A stretch of 64,000 nt of DNA from Selenomonas sputigena ATCC 35185 (GCF_000208405.1 NC_015437.1:372001-436000), one strand, 5' to 3'. Counted from the stretch's first letter, positions 46,111 to 53,949 are shown. A program made the numbers and translations. The notes: generated from the letters alone by a model not told the origin.

Positions 46111-47014
46111 AGTGCTTTCCGAGAACCAGAGCTGTATATTTTGCGCGTTCTTCCTCAGGAATTTGCAAGATATCCATCGCTTTTTCTATAGGGAAGTCCA
46201 TGCTTTTCATCACATTGCGAATAGAAGCGGTCGTTGTTTCCAGCACACCTTGGGACAAGCCTTGGGACAAGCCTTCCTGTCTGCCCAAACGCAGGCCCTT
46301 TTCCATTGCTTCCTCGGCGCGAACTTCTAAGGCTCGTTCTTGATTCCAGACAAAATTGAGCATATCGAAGACCTCCTTTGCCTGCTTTTGCCGAAAATAT
46401 TCTCCGAGATAATCATGTGCAACGCAGTATTGTACAGCATTGCCTACGGCAATTTCGAGCGAACTGCCATTCTTGATACATTCTCGTACTTTGGCGACAA
46501 AGACACTGTAGCTTTTGAGCGCATGACATTTTTCTAAAATCGGACGATTCGGCTTGTCGTTGATGTTGAAAACCTTGACTTCAAGCTCCAAATCGCTATC
46601 GTGTCCCCCGAAAGCGTCGGATAGATGCAATGCCCAGATATCAGGCATTTCCGCAAGCCCGTTATAAAATACATAGAATTTCGGCGCTGGGAGAGGAATC
46701 AATTCTTTTTTGTAGATGGCATCCTTGTCTACATAGCGACGGTAAATTTCCACAAGGTACATCAGCAGGCGTAGAGGCATATTGGCATTGATGGTACTTT
46801 GATGTTCGACAAGGAGCACATGTTGGTTGCCGACGATGAAACCGATGTCGTTCTTGACCCCGGTGAAGAGGGTTTCATCGATTGTGGCGAGTGTTATGTC
46901 ATCCGGTGTTGTCTTGTGGTCGAGAAGAGCCTCATAGATTTCCGGCAAGCGCTCTGCATTATTGAAGATATCACGGAAAAGCGAATCCTTGTAGGTGCGT
47001 TTCGTATTTCTCAC
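46109..47014 (-). CDS. Rpn-family PD-(D/E)XK nuclease (putative transposase-like)
   Basis: 301 residues. KDSLFRDIFNN at the start, a PD-(D/E)XK-like core (DIGFIVGNQHVLLVEHQST, with EHQ as the E-x-Q/K part), and MPLRLLMYLVEIYRRYV are the marks of the Rpn (recombination-promoting nuclease)/PDDEXK_2 family. A Gly/Gln-rich GLRLGRQEGLSQGLSQG segment near the C-terminus is typical too. These proteins promote RecA-independent recombination in E. coli and often occur in many genomic copies. The start is ATG 47014. The final codons run into the terminator stem shared with dapF. Confidence 0.88.
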   Translation of the reverse strand: MRNTKRTYKDSLFRDIFNNAERLPEIYEALLDHKTTPDDITLATIDETLFTGVKNDIGFIVGNQHVLLVEHQSTINANMPLRLLMYLVEIYRRYVDKDAIYKKELIPLPAPKFYVFYNGLAEMPDIWALHLSDAFGGHDSDLELEVKVFNINDKPNRPILEKCHALKSYSVFVAKVRECIKNGSSLEIAVGNAVQYCVAHDYLGEYFRQKQAKEVFDMLNFVWNQERALEVRAEEAMEKGLRLGRQEGLSQGLSQGVLETTTASIRNVMKSMDFPIEKAMDILQIPEEERAKYTALVLGKH

Positions 47015-47080
47015 GGGTGTGTCACCTCTTGCCTATATTATACTATAAGCATATTGCTGAGACAAGGATTGCCGCGTTCG

Positions 47081-48451
47081 TCAGAGCCAAGCGTATTTCA
47101 AGATGAAGAGCACGGTCAGGACATACATGAGCCATGTCACATTGCGGAACTTGCCTGAGGCGACGTGCAGCAGCGTGTAGGAAATGATGCCGAATGCGAT
47201 GCCCTCGGCGATGGAATAGGCGAACGGCATGACGGCGATGCAGATGAAAGAGGGGATCGCCTCAGTGATGTCCGACCAGGGAATCTTCGCGACCTGCTGC
47301 ATCATGAGGAAGCCGACGATGACGAGCGCCGGCGCCGTCGCGAAGCCCGGCACGGCGAGGAAGAGCGGCGAGAAGAAGAGCGCGACGAGGAAGAAGATCG
47401 CCGTCGTCACGGCCGTCAGCCCCGTGCGCCCACCTTCGACGATGCCCGCCGAGGACTCGACGTAGGTCGAGATCGTCGATGTGCCCAGACATGCGCCGAG
47501 CGACGTGCCGCAGGCGTCGGCGAGGAGCGCTCCCTTGACGCGCGGCAGACGCCCTTTCTCGTCGAGCATGTCGGCGCGCGAGGCGCAGCCGATCAGCGTG
47601 CCGAGCGTATCGAAGAGGTCGACGAAGAGGAAGGCGAAGATGACGACGATGAAATCAAGCGAGAGGATCGCATGGAAGTCAAATTGCAGGAAGGTCGGCG
47701 CGAGCGATACGGGCGGCGCGACGATGCCCGTAGGCATGAGGCTGAAGTAGCCGCGTGCAGGATCGGGGATGTAGACGCCGAGAAGTTCCAGGACGATGCC
47801 CAGCCCCCAAGTGGCGAAGATGCCGATGAGGATGTGCCCCTTGAGGTTCTTTATGACGAGCACGGCGGTCAAGAGGATGCCGAAGAGCGCGAGGAGGACG
47901 GTGATTCCCTCGGAATGGAACGTTCCTTCTGCCATCGCCTTGGGAAACGAGAAGAGCGCGACGAGCTTCGGCCCTGCGACGACGACGTGTGCGTTCTGCA
48001 GGCCGATGAATGTGATGAAAAAGCCGATGCCGACGGTGACGGCGCTCTTCAAGGTCAGCGGAATCGCATTGAAGAGAGCCTCACGCACATTCGTCACGGA
48101 GAGTGCGATGAAGATCAGACCCTCGACGAGCACAGCCGTCAATGCGAGCTGCCACGAGTAGCCCATCTGCCCGACGACCGTGTAGGCGAAGAAGGCGTTG
48201 AGTCCCATCGCGGAAGACAGTGCGAACGGCAGATTGGCGAACGACGCCATGAGGACGCACGAGATGCCCGAAGCGAGCGCCGTCGCCGTGAACACCGCGC
48301 CCGCATCCATGCCCGCAGCGCTCAAGATCAGCGGGTTCACGGCGAGGATGTACGCCATCGTCATGAACGTCGTAAGCCCCGCCAGAAGCTCCGTCTGCAC
48401 CGTCGTGCGGTTTTCCTTCAAGTGAAACACGTTTTCCAGCATTTTTTCCAT
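47081..48451 (-). CDS. NCS2-family purine permease (hypoxanthine/guanine/adenine type)
   Basis: 456 residues, about 12-14 membrane helices. The family is recognised by ELLAGLTTFMTMAYILAVNP, SAMGLNAFFAYTVV, and FLFVDLFDTLGTLIG, the AzgA/PbuG/AdeQ subgroup, which imports purine bases with protons. The start ATG 48451 (MEKMLENVFHLKENRTTVQ) has AAGGAGA upstream; a longer upstream open frame lacks such a site. A promoter lies at 48498-48526. No purine-riboswitch consensus is visible in the leader. It is a single-gene unit. Confidence 0.93.
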   Translation of the reverse strand: MEKMLENVFHLKENRTTVQTELLAGLTTFMTMAYILAVNPLILSAAGMDAGAVFTATALASGISCVLMASFANLPFALSSAMGLNAFFAYTVVGQMGYSWQLALTAVLVEGLIFIALSVTNVREALFNAIPLTLKSAVTVGIGFFITFIGLQNAHVVVAGPKLVALFSFPKAMAEGTFHSEGITVLLALFGILLTAVLVIKNLKGHILIGIFATWGLGIVLELLGVYIPDPARGYFSLMPTGIVAPPVSLAPTFLQFDFHAILSLDFIVVIFAFLFVDLFDTLGTLIGCASRADMLDEKGRLPRVKGALLADACGTSLGACLGTSTISTYVESSAGIVEGGRTGLTAVTTAIFFLVALFFSPLFLAVPGFATAPALVIVGFLMMQQVAKIPWSDITEAIPSFICIAVMPFAYSIAEGIAFGIISYTLLHVASGKFRNVTWLMYVLTVLFILKYAWL

Positions 48452-48497
48452 CGGATTGTCTCCTTTTCCTTGGGAAGATTTGATGAATGACACTTTT

Positions 48498-48526
48498 ATT
48501 CTAGCGGAAACAGCAGGAGATAGCAA
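48498..48526 (-). promoter_or_regulatory. Promoter of the NCS2 permease gene
   Basis: On the minus strand, TTGCTA (48521-48526), 17 nt, TAGAAT (48498-48503). Confidence 0.65.
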
Positions 48527-48653
48527 GGCATAACACAGGGACTTTCTTCGCGAGTGAGGCGGATTCCCTAGCATCTGTCTCTGGAAAAATCCTGCGTTCG
48601 TGCTAGAATAAGAGGGTGAACTTGAAGTTTTACAAAGGAAGGGAGTCTTCACG

Positions 48654-49028
48654 ATGGCATACGAACTGCAGATGAAGCGCATATACGAAGAGCCTGCGCC
48701 GACGGACGGCAGACGCATCCTTGTCGATCGCCTGTGGCCGCGCGGCATGAAGAAGGAGCGTGCCGCCTTGAGCGAGTGGGCGAAGGAAGTCACGCCGTCA
48801 CCCGAACTGCGTAAGCTCTACCACAGCGGCGAGATGAACTTTGATCTCTTCGGAAAGGCATACCTCGAAGAATTGAAAAAAAGCCCCGAAGCCGCCGCCT
48901 TCGCCGCGAAGTGCCGGGACTGGCTGCAGGAATCTCCCGTGACGCTCGTCTACGCCAACAAAAATGCCGTAGAAAATCACGTCCTCGTACTGCGGCAGTG
49001 GCTGCTTGATGCGATGGGGCAGGGATGA
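48654..49028 (+). CDS. DUF488 family protein (YeaO-like)
   Basis: 124 residues. RIYEEPAPTDGRRILVDRLWPRGMKKE near the N-terminus and the VTPSPELRKLYHSGE segment followed by VTLVYANKN are characteristic of the short DUF488/YeaO group. The biochemical function is not established. ATG 48654 has AAGGAAGGGAG about 9 nt upstream. An extended -10 (TGCTAGAAT, 48601-48609) could be its promoter. It is a single-gene unit. Confidence 0.9.
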   Translation: MAYELQMKRIYEEPAPTDGRRILVDRLWPRGMKKERAALSEWAKEVTPSPELRKLYHSGEMNFDLFGKAYLEELKKSPEAAAFAAKCRDWLQESPVTLVYANKNAVENHVLVLRQWLLDAMGQG

Positions 49029-49036
49029 AAAAAGTA

Positions 49037-49077
49037 TACCCATGGTAGGGGCGGATGCCCCGCCCTTACCATGGGTA
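49037..49077. terminator. Hairpin between DUF488 gene and threonine aldolase gene
   Basis: An 18-bp stem (49037-49054 with 49060-49077, one mismatch) between convergent genes. T-poor tails make it a likely but imperfect terminator. The remaining 130 nt up to 49206 shows no gene. Confidence 0.6.
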
Positions 49078-49206
49078 CGGCTGTCTTTGCCTTTTGCAGG
49101 CTCCACTGAGAAACGTGGGGCATGACAGACGGGATGGACATACCGGCATCCGAACGGGATATTTCAATCCACGCGCCTGTCACTTGAACTTTCGGACGTA
49201 TGCTTT

Positions 49207-50250
49207 TCAAAGCAGCGCGATGAGACGATCGACATCTTCATCCTGCGTCGCCCAGCTCGTGGCGATGCGCATGACGGTCTTGCCGTCGGCGAGGTTTTCC
49301 CAGAATCCCATCTCGACCTGTTTGGAGAGTCGCGCTTTCTGCGCCTCGTCGAGCACGAGGAAGATCTGGTTCGTCGGCGCATCATAGGCGAGCGAATAGT
49401 CCTTTTCCCTGAGTGCGCTGCGGATGCGGTCGGCGGCGAGGAGCGCTGTTTCGCCGCCCTTTTCGTAGAGATGGCTCGTGAAGAGCGTATCGAACTGCAG
49501 CCCCGCGATGCGGCTCTTGGCGAGCAGGGCGCCGTGCTGCTTGACGATGCTGAAGAAGTGCGGCACGGTGTTCCTCTTCGGAAAGACGACGGCCTCGCCG
49601 AAGAGTGCGCCGCATTTCGTACCGCCGATGTAGAAGACATCTGCAAGGCGTGCAATGTCGGCGAGTGTCACGTCGTTTGCCGGGCAGGCGAGCGCGTAGG
49701 CGAGGCGTGCGCCGTCGAGGTAGAGCGGTATGCCGCCTGCACGGCAGACGGCGCTGATGGCTTCAAGCTCTGCGAGGGAGTAGAGCGCGCCGTACTCCGT
49801 TGGCTGCGAGAGGTAGACCATGCCGGGCATGACCATGTGCTCGCGATTCGCATCCTCGCGGTAAGCGGTGAGTGCGCTTTCGATCTGCGCCGCCGTGATC
49901 TTCCCTGCCTGGTGCGCGAGCGTCAGCACCTTGTGTCCGCCGAACTCGATCGCGCCCGCCTCGTGCACGCTGATGTGTCCTGTTTCGGCCGCGATGACGC
50001 CTTGATAGGAGCGGAGCAGCGCGTCGATGACGACGGCATTTGCCTGCGTGCCGCCGATGAGGAAGAAGATTTCAGCGTCGTCCGCTTGGCAGGCGGCGCG
50101 AATTTTTTTGCGGGCGGATTCGGAATAGGCGTCAAGCCCGTAGCCTGCCGTCTGCTCCATGTTCGTCTCTAAAAGGCGGCGTAGGATCTCGGGATGTGCG
50201 CCCTCCATGTAGTCGGAGGCGAAGGACAGTTTTTGCTTTGTACTGCTCAT
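49207..50250 (-). CDS. ltaE: Low-specificity L-threonine aldolase-family enzyme
   Basis: 347 residues, fold type I PLP enzyme. It splits L-threonine/allo-threonine to glycine and acetaldehyde. The PLP Lys is in FYIGGTKCGALFGEAVVF; the FSSDYMEGAHPEIL-like start (SFASDYMEGAHPEIL), GGTQANAVVIDALL and LDGARLAYAL match the beta-eliminating lyase group. ATG 50250 (MSSTKQKLSFASDY) is preferred to the upstream open frame by homology. It is 41 nt downstream of the PNPOx-like gene, probably co-transcribed. Confidence 0.93.
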   Translation of the reverse strand: MSSTKQKLSFASDYMEGAHPEILRRLLETNMEQTAGYGLDAYSESARKKIRAACQADDAEIFFLIGGTQANAVVIDALLRSYQGVIAAETGHISVHEAGAIEFGGHKVLTLAHQAGKITAAQIESALTAYREDANREHMVMPGMVYLSQPTEYGALYSLAELEAISAVCRAGGIPLYLDGARLAYALACPANDVTLADIARLADVFYIGGTKCGALFGEAVVFPKRNTVPHFFSIVKQHGALLAKSRIAGLQFDTLFTSHLYEKGGETALLAADRIRSALREKDYSLAYDAPTNQIFLVLDEAQKARLSKQVEMGFWENLADGKTVMRIATSWATQDEDVDRLIALL

Positions 50251-50291
50251 GTAGGCATCATCTCTTTCATGTCGGATGGATTTGTGCTTCC

Positions 50292-50804
50292 TCAAGCGAG
50301 AGATGCGTCGGACAGGTCCAGGCATTGGCGCGGGCAATAGCCGCGTTTGCGCAGTTCGGAGTTCAGGTATTCGAGTTTTCGCGCGGTGACGACGATGAGG
50401 ATGAGTCCCATCTTTTTTAGGCTTGCGCCGTTCATGCCCGCGGCGTCCGCGCGGGCGACGAAGCTCTCGTCATCTGCTCCGATGACGAGGGCTTCGCCCG
50501 TCACCTGCACGCTCTTGGCGCTGCCCGGCCCGTGATATTCGGCATGGACTTCCAAGGCGACGTTCTTGTTCTTGGCGAGTGCGCGAAACTTCAAGCCGCC
50601 CTCGGAGAAAATGTAGAATCTGCCCTCGCGGTAAGTGTACGTCAGCGGCGTGCAGCGGACGAAATCGCCGTCGGCGACGGCAAGCGTGCAGACCTTCTCG
50701 TCCTTGAGGAAGGTGTCAAGCTCCTTTCGCAGTTCGTCTGGCGGCATCTTGACGGCATCCTTGTCCTTTTCAACCCAAAATTCGGCAGCGGCTTCGTAGT
50801 TCAT
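50292..50804 (-). CDS. Pyridoxamine-5'-phosphate oxidase-family FMN-binding protein
   Basis: 170 residues. LDTFLKDEKVCTLAVADGDFVRCTPLTYTYREGRFYIFSEGG is the split-barrel flavin-binding start of the family, followed by ALEVHAEYHG and VQVTGEALVI. It is not PdxH itself, being shorter and lacking the terminal RLP region, so the substrate is unknown. ATG 50804 has AAAGGAGAGA upstream. The C-terminal RKRGYCPRQCLDL is unusual and may bind metal or a cofactor (inference). Confidence 0.85.
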   Translation of the reverse strand: MNYEAAAEFWVEKDKDAVKMPPDELRKELDTFLKDEKVCTLAVADGDFVRCTPLTYTYREGRFYIFSEGGLKFRALAKNKNVALEVHAEYHGPGSAKSVQVTGEALVIGADDESFVARADAAGMNGASLKKMGLILIVVTARKLEYLNSELRKRGYCPRQCLDLSDASLA

Positions 50805-50905
50805 CGAATCTCTCCTTTACTTGATGATGATTTGCAATCTTTGTTATTGTAATCGTACTATGGCGATGAGGATTCGTCAAGAAGGCTGCTGATGGGCGGA
50901 GACGA

Positions 50906-51012
50906 TTTGACAGTGGGCGAGAAGGGTGCTATACTGAGAGCAATCAAAGGTACATCTGCTGCATATGTAGCAACAAGCCCCTGCGGACGCACACGCGGGG
51001 GCTTGCCTTTCA
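50906..51012 (+). ncRNA. Candidate antisense RNA (antitoxin) with its promoter
   Basis: TTGACA (50906-50911), 17 nt, TATACT (50929-50934, extended TGC), then ~65 nt with no ORF, ending in a hairpin (CAAGCCCCTGCG 50974-50985 with 50994-51005). It converges on the tiny hydrophobic ORF at 51031-51102 and would overlap that mRNA's 3' part, the layout of txpA/RatA-type type I toxin-antitoxin systems. Confidence 0.5.
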
Positions 51013-51030
51013 GGCTGAAACACGTTGCCG

Positions 51031-51102
51031 CTAGTGTTCCAACCATTTCTGGATGCCGTACCATATCGCACAAGATACGACACCAGCAATGACGCTCATC
51101 AA
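51031..51102 (-). CDS. Candidate tiny membrane peptide (type I toxin-like)
   Basis: 23 residues from TTG 51102, or 22 from ATG 51099. Reading LMSVIAGVVSCAIWYGIQ then KWLEH: a single hydrophobic helix with a charged tail, the general design of type I toxins. An extended -10 (TGC TATACT, 51167-51175 on the minus strand) lies upstream, and an opposing RNA with a good promoter lies downstream. The weakness is the start: the purine-rich ribosome-like site (51126-51137) is too far from the in-frame ATG, and the nearer ATG is followed at once by a stop. It may be decayed. Confidence 0.4.
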   Translation of the reverse strand: MMSVIAGVVSCAIWYGIQKWLEH

Positions 51103-51229
51103 AAATACATCCGACGTTACATGTAGCCCCCCTCTCTGTCGCCAGTTTGGGAGCGGCAACGAGGAAAGTATAGCATGGTTGGAGTATTTAAGCCATAGTG
51201 GTGCTGCTGAAAAAATATCGAAAAGGGTA

Positions 51230-51258
51230 TTGACAATTTATGCACGAAGCCGTATAAT
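51230..51258 (+). promoter_or_regulatory. tRNA-Thr promoter
   Basis: A perfect pair: TTGACA (51230-51235), 17 nt, TATAAT (51253-51258). Confidence 0.9.
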
Positions 51259-51295
51259 GAACTTCGTCAGTCACGCAGGTTTTGTGTGTCGACAT

Positions 51296-51371
51296 GCTGA
51301 TGTAGCTCAGTTGGTAGAGCAGCTCATTCGTAATGAGCAGGTCGTAGGTTCAAGCCCTATCATCAGCTCCA
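51296..51371 (+). tRNA. tRNA-Thr (anticodon CGU)
   Basis: A complete cloverleaf: acceptor GCTGATG with CATCAGC, D-arm with AGCTCAGTTGGTAGAGC, anticodon stem GCTCA/TGAGC with CGT at 51329-51331, TPsiC arm GGTTCAAGCC, encoded CCA at 51369-51371. It decodes ACG. Confidence 0.96.
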
Positions 51372-51382
51372 TTTGAACCTGT

Positions 51383-51406
51383 GCCTCCCTTCGGGGAGGC
51401 TTTTTT
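51383..51406 (+). terminator. Terminator of tRNA-Thr
   Basis: GCCTCCC-TTCG-GGGAGGC followed by six T. Confidence 0.92.
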
Positions 51407-51408
51407 GT

Positions 51409-51437
51409 TTGACGCATGCGGGAAATCCACATATAAT
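51409..51437 (+). promoter_or_regulatory. fabK promoter
   Basis: TTGACG (51409-51414), 17 nt, TATAAT (51432-51437), directly behind the tRNA terminator. Confidence 0.82.
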
Positions 51438-51496
51438 AGCAAGGGGAAACGGAAGCTCTTTATCAGAGCTCCCTATATTGAATGGAGGAAACGATT

Positions 51497-52441
51497 ATGG
51501 CAAAGAGCATCACGGAAGTCTTAGGAATCAAGTACCCGATCATTCAGGGCGCGATGGCCTGGATTGCGGACGCAGAACTTGTCGCGGCGGTATCGAATGC
51601 GGGCGGCGCCGGCGTCATTGCGGCGGGCGGACGCTCGACTGAGTGGGTGGAGCAGGAGATCAAGAAGACGCGTGAGCTGACCGACAAGCCCTTTGGCGTC
51701 AATGTCATGCTCATGGCACCGAACAAGGATGAGATCGTCGAGGTCATCTGCCGCGAGAAGCCGGCTTTTGTGACGCTCGGTGCGGGCAATCCCGTGCCAT
51801 TCCTGGAAAAGTTCAAGAGTGCAGGGGTCAAGACCGTCCCCGTCGTGCCGAACGTGAAGCTCGCGAAGCGCATCGAGGCGGCGGGCGCCGATGCCATCGT
51901 CGTCGAGGGCATGGAGGCGGGCGGCCATATCGGCGTTCTGACGACGATGGCTCTGATGACGCAGGTCATCCCCGAAGTCGGGATTCCCGTCGTCATGGCG
52001 GGCGGCATCGCCGACGGGCGCGGCCTGGCGGCGGCCCTTCTGATGGGTGCGGCAGGCGTGCAGATGGGCACGCGCTTCCTCGTTGCCGAGGAGTGCAATG
52101 TGCATCCGAAGATGAAGGAGAAGCTCCTCGAAGCAGTCGATACGGATACGATCGTCACGGGACTTTCGATCGGCGGCGCGGTGCGCGGCATCAAGAACAA
52201 GTTCTCGCAGGATTTCGTCGCGCTTGAGTTCTCGGGCAAGGCGACGAAGGAAGAGCTCATCGAGCGCGCGACGGGCACGAACAAGCTCGCCGCCGTCGAC
52301 GGCGATGTTGAGAACGGCATGATGCAGGCAGGACAGAGTCTCCTGCCTCTGAAGAAGATCGAGCCGGTCAAGGCGATCATCGAAGGAATCGTCAAGGAGG
52401 CGCGCGAAACGCTCGCGAACGCAGGCAAGATCGAGATTTGA
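51497..52441 (+). CDS. fabK: Enoyl-ACP reductase II, FabK (FMN-dependent)
   Basis: 314 residues. Completes each fatty-acid elongation cycle by reducing enoyl-ACP. TELLxIxYPIxQGxMAW-like start (TEVLGIKYPIIQGAMAWIAD), KPFGVNVMLMAP, VTLGAGNP, VVEGMEAGGHIGVLTTM with the FMN-site His, and GIADGRGLAAALLMGA, GTRFLVAEECNVHP match FabK of streptococci. Related nitronate monooxygenases are the alternative, but the EAGGHIG...TT block favours FabK. ATG 51497 has GGAGG upstream; the ATG at 51482 would place that site inside the gene. It is a single-gene unit, with no other fab genes beside it. Confidence 0.9.
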   Translation: MAKSITEVLGIKYPIIQGAMAWIADAELVAAVSNAGGAGVIAAGGRSTEWVEQEIKKTRELTDKPFGVNVMLMAPNKDEIVEVICREKPAFVTLGAGNPVPFLEKFKSAGVKTVPVVPNVKLAKRIEAAGADAIVVEGMEAGGHIGVLTTMALMTQVIPEVGIPVVMAGGIADGRGLAAALLMGAAGVQMGTRFLVAEECNVHPKMKEKLLEAVDTDTIVTGLSIGGAVRGIKNKFSQDFVALEFSGKATKEELIERATGTNKLAAVDGDVENGMMQAGQSLLPLKKIEPVKAIIEGIVKEARETLANAGKIEI

Positions 52442-52493
52442 CGGCAGAGCGGCATTTGGCGCTCGCAATTCGTTCGCATAAGACGTGAAGAAG

Positions 52494-52545
52494 GGGCAGC
52501 CCGGCGAAGTCATTTCGGCTTTGCCGGGCTGCCCTTGTTTTTATT
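52494..52545 (+). terminator. fabK terminator
   Basis: GGGCAGCCCGGC (52494-52505) pairs with GCCGGGCTGCCC (52523-52534), then TTGTTTTT. Confidence 0.9.
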
Positions 52546-52593
52546 GGATGGAGTTAGGTTTTCCCGATATATGTACTGAGAATCTAAGCTTCA

Positions 52594-52770
52594 TCAAGCG
52601 TAAGTTGGCTGAGAAGAGTGTGATGGCGCGGAAGAAGGTTTGCTGTGAGTTTTTTCAACACGGTTAAGCCTCCGTTGTTTTGCCTCCTCGTTCTGTTTCA
52701 AAATATCGTATTCGTGCTGCACTTCGGGGTCGCTCAATAGTTCTTTACGAACTTCCTGCCAAGTTATCAT
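52594..52770 (-). CDS. Putative antitoxin partner, short and HTH-less
   Basis: 58 residues. ATG 52770 overlaps the toxin stop as ATGA and has AAAGGAGG upstream, so translation is coupled. The N-terminus (ITWQEVRKELLSDPEVQHEY followed by DILKQ) looks like the start of HigA-type XRE antitoxins. The chain then runs into charged residues and a Ser/Pro tail, with no helix-turn-helix. It may be a truncated antitoxin, or a class that neutralises the toxin without DNA binding. Confidence 0.6.
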   Translation of the reverse strand: MITWQEVRKELLSDPEVQHEYDILKQNEEAKQRRLNRVEKTHSKPSSAPSHSSQPTYA

Positions 52771-53111
52771 ACGGGATTCCTCCTTTTGTAGTCGTCGCGG
52801 TATTTTTTTGCGAGCAGAATTTGATTCGGCGGTGTCTTGCGGGTCTTTTTGATGAAACCGTTTGTTAAAACAGCTGTATTTCCTACGATGAAGAAATATA
52901 AGACACGGGCGATATTGTTGCCGGATATGGCTCGTAATTCAAAGATTCCGTCAGATAGTTCTTTTGAATCTGGCAGTCGCAGATTGGAACCGCGTGATTC
53001 CAGTTTGTCAATGACATATAAGACCTTGGCTTTGAGCTTTGGGTCGAGTGAGAAGATGAAATCTTTTGCAGGGGCAGTTCCGTTTTCTGTTTCGTAAAAT
53101 ATAACATGCAC
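52767..53111 (-). CDS. RelE/HigB-like toxin (phage Gp49-like family)
   Basis: About 114 residues. HVIFYETENGTAPAKDFIFSL, KVLYVIDKLESRGSNL, LRLPDSKELSDGIFELR, RVLYFF and LTNGFIKKTRKTPPNQI followed by KKYRDDY are the successive marks of the HigB/Gp49 (PF05973) group, ribosome-dependent mRNA interferases. GTG 53111 gives the family-typical N-terminus and has AAAGAG upstream; GTG 53129 is possible but lacks a ribosome site. In contrast to relBE order, toxin precedes antitoxin, as in higBA. Confidence 0.85.
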   Translation of the reverse strand: MHVIFYETENGTAPAKDFIFSLDPKLKAKVLYVIDKLESRGSNLRLPDSKELSDGIFELRAISGNNIARVLYFFIVGNTAVLTNGFIKKTRKTPPNQILLAKKYRDDYKRRNPV

Positions 53112-53273
53112 GGGAAAGCACTCTTTCACGGATAGATTTTTGGATATTCCATCTTGTTGGCGAAAAAATCAAAGATAAACAAACATACCTAGTCATATAC
53201 TATTATAGCATGTTTTTTTGTGGAGTTGAAGGGATTGGAAACCGTAGGGCAATTCTGTTTACTTGATTTCTCA

Positions 53274-53302
53274 TTGACAAAGGTCAAAAAGACAAATATA
53301 AT
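53274..53302 (+). promoter_or_regulatory. ctsR operon promoter with a CtsR-like heptad
   Basis: A perfect pair: TTGACA (53274-53279), 17 nt, TATAAT (53297-53302). GGTCAAA (53282-53288), the heptad bound by CtsR, lies in the spacer, followed at 53290 by the degenerate AGACAAA; TGACAAA is at 53275. Autoregulation by CtsR is likely. The distance to the start codon implies a ~180-nt leader. Confidence 0.75.
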
Positions 53303-53323
53303 GAAGAAAAATCAAATTGTCAA

Positions 53324-53390
53324 GGAATCGCTGATAAAATGAGGTTGCCCAGATGTGCGAAGATGGGGGGCTGAATTTATCAGTGCTTCC
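53324..53390. repeat. CTGATAAA-type miniature inverted repeat, copy C (in ctsR leader)
   Basis: GGAATCGCTGATAAA at the left, TTTATCAGTGCTTCC at the right, 67 bp. It shares its ends with copies A and B. It lies between the ctsR promoter and gene, so it is transcribed in the leader. Confidence 0.72.
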
Positions 53391-53487
53391 TCAAATACCG
53401 TCTGTCGCTGTGCATATCTGGCAGTTTTTCTCGGCAGTGCGGGCGGGGCGGCAGTTCTTTCTATCCGTATTGAGGCAGGGTGATACT

Positions 53488-53937
53488 ATGAGCAGCAATA
53501 TCGCTGATTTGATTGAGGAATATATCCTGCGGCAGTTGGCGGCGCAGCAGGATGGCAAGGTGGAGCTTCGGCGAACGGAGATCGCCGATAAGATCTCGTG
53601 TGCGCCGTCGCAGATTTCGTATGTGCTCAACACGCGCTTCACGCAGGAGAAGGGCTTTACGGTCGAGTCGCGGCGCGGTTTGGGCGGCTTCATTCGCATC
53701 GTGCAGGTGCCGCTGCAGAATCTTGTCTATCAGGACATGCTCGAAAAATTGACGGAGGAGTCGGAGCCGGAACTCGTGCAGTCGATGGTGCGCTATCTCG
53801 CGCAGCACGGCATGATTTCGACGCGTGAGGCGGCGCTCGTCATGCAGTCGGTGACGACGGCGTACGAGAAGCTCGAGCCGAAGGATCGCCTGAAGTTCAT
53901 CCGATCCTTGCTTCTGACTTTGGAAAAATTCTCGTGA
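53488..53937 (+). CDS. ctsR: Transcriptional repressor of class III heat-shock genes, CtsR
   Basis: 149 residues, normal length. The winged helix-turn-helix NIADLIEEYILRQL, IADKISCAPSQISYVLNTRF, and the wing ESRRGLGGFIRI with the DNA-contacting Arg-Gly-Gly turn are present. CtsR represses clp genes, and McsB/ClpC inactivate it under stress. ATG 53488 was chosen because the longer upstream frame runs through the repeat element and lacks homology. It heads ctsR-mcsA-mcsB-clpC. Confidence 0.96.
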   Translation: MSSNIADLIEEYILRQLAAQQDGKVELRRTEIADKISCAPSQISYVLNTRFTQEKGFTVESRRGLGGFIRIVQVPLQNLVYQDMLEKLTEESEPELVQSMVRYLAQHGMISTREAALVMQSVTTAYEKLEPKDRLKFIRSLLLTLEKFS

Positions 53938-53949
53938 GGGGGGAAACGG

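Noticed and set aside
48452-48497. Purine riboswitch before the NCS2 permease
   Set aside because: The leader is under 50 nt and lacks the conserved purine-aptamer loops.
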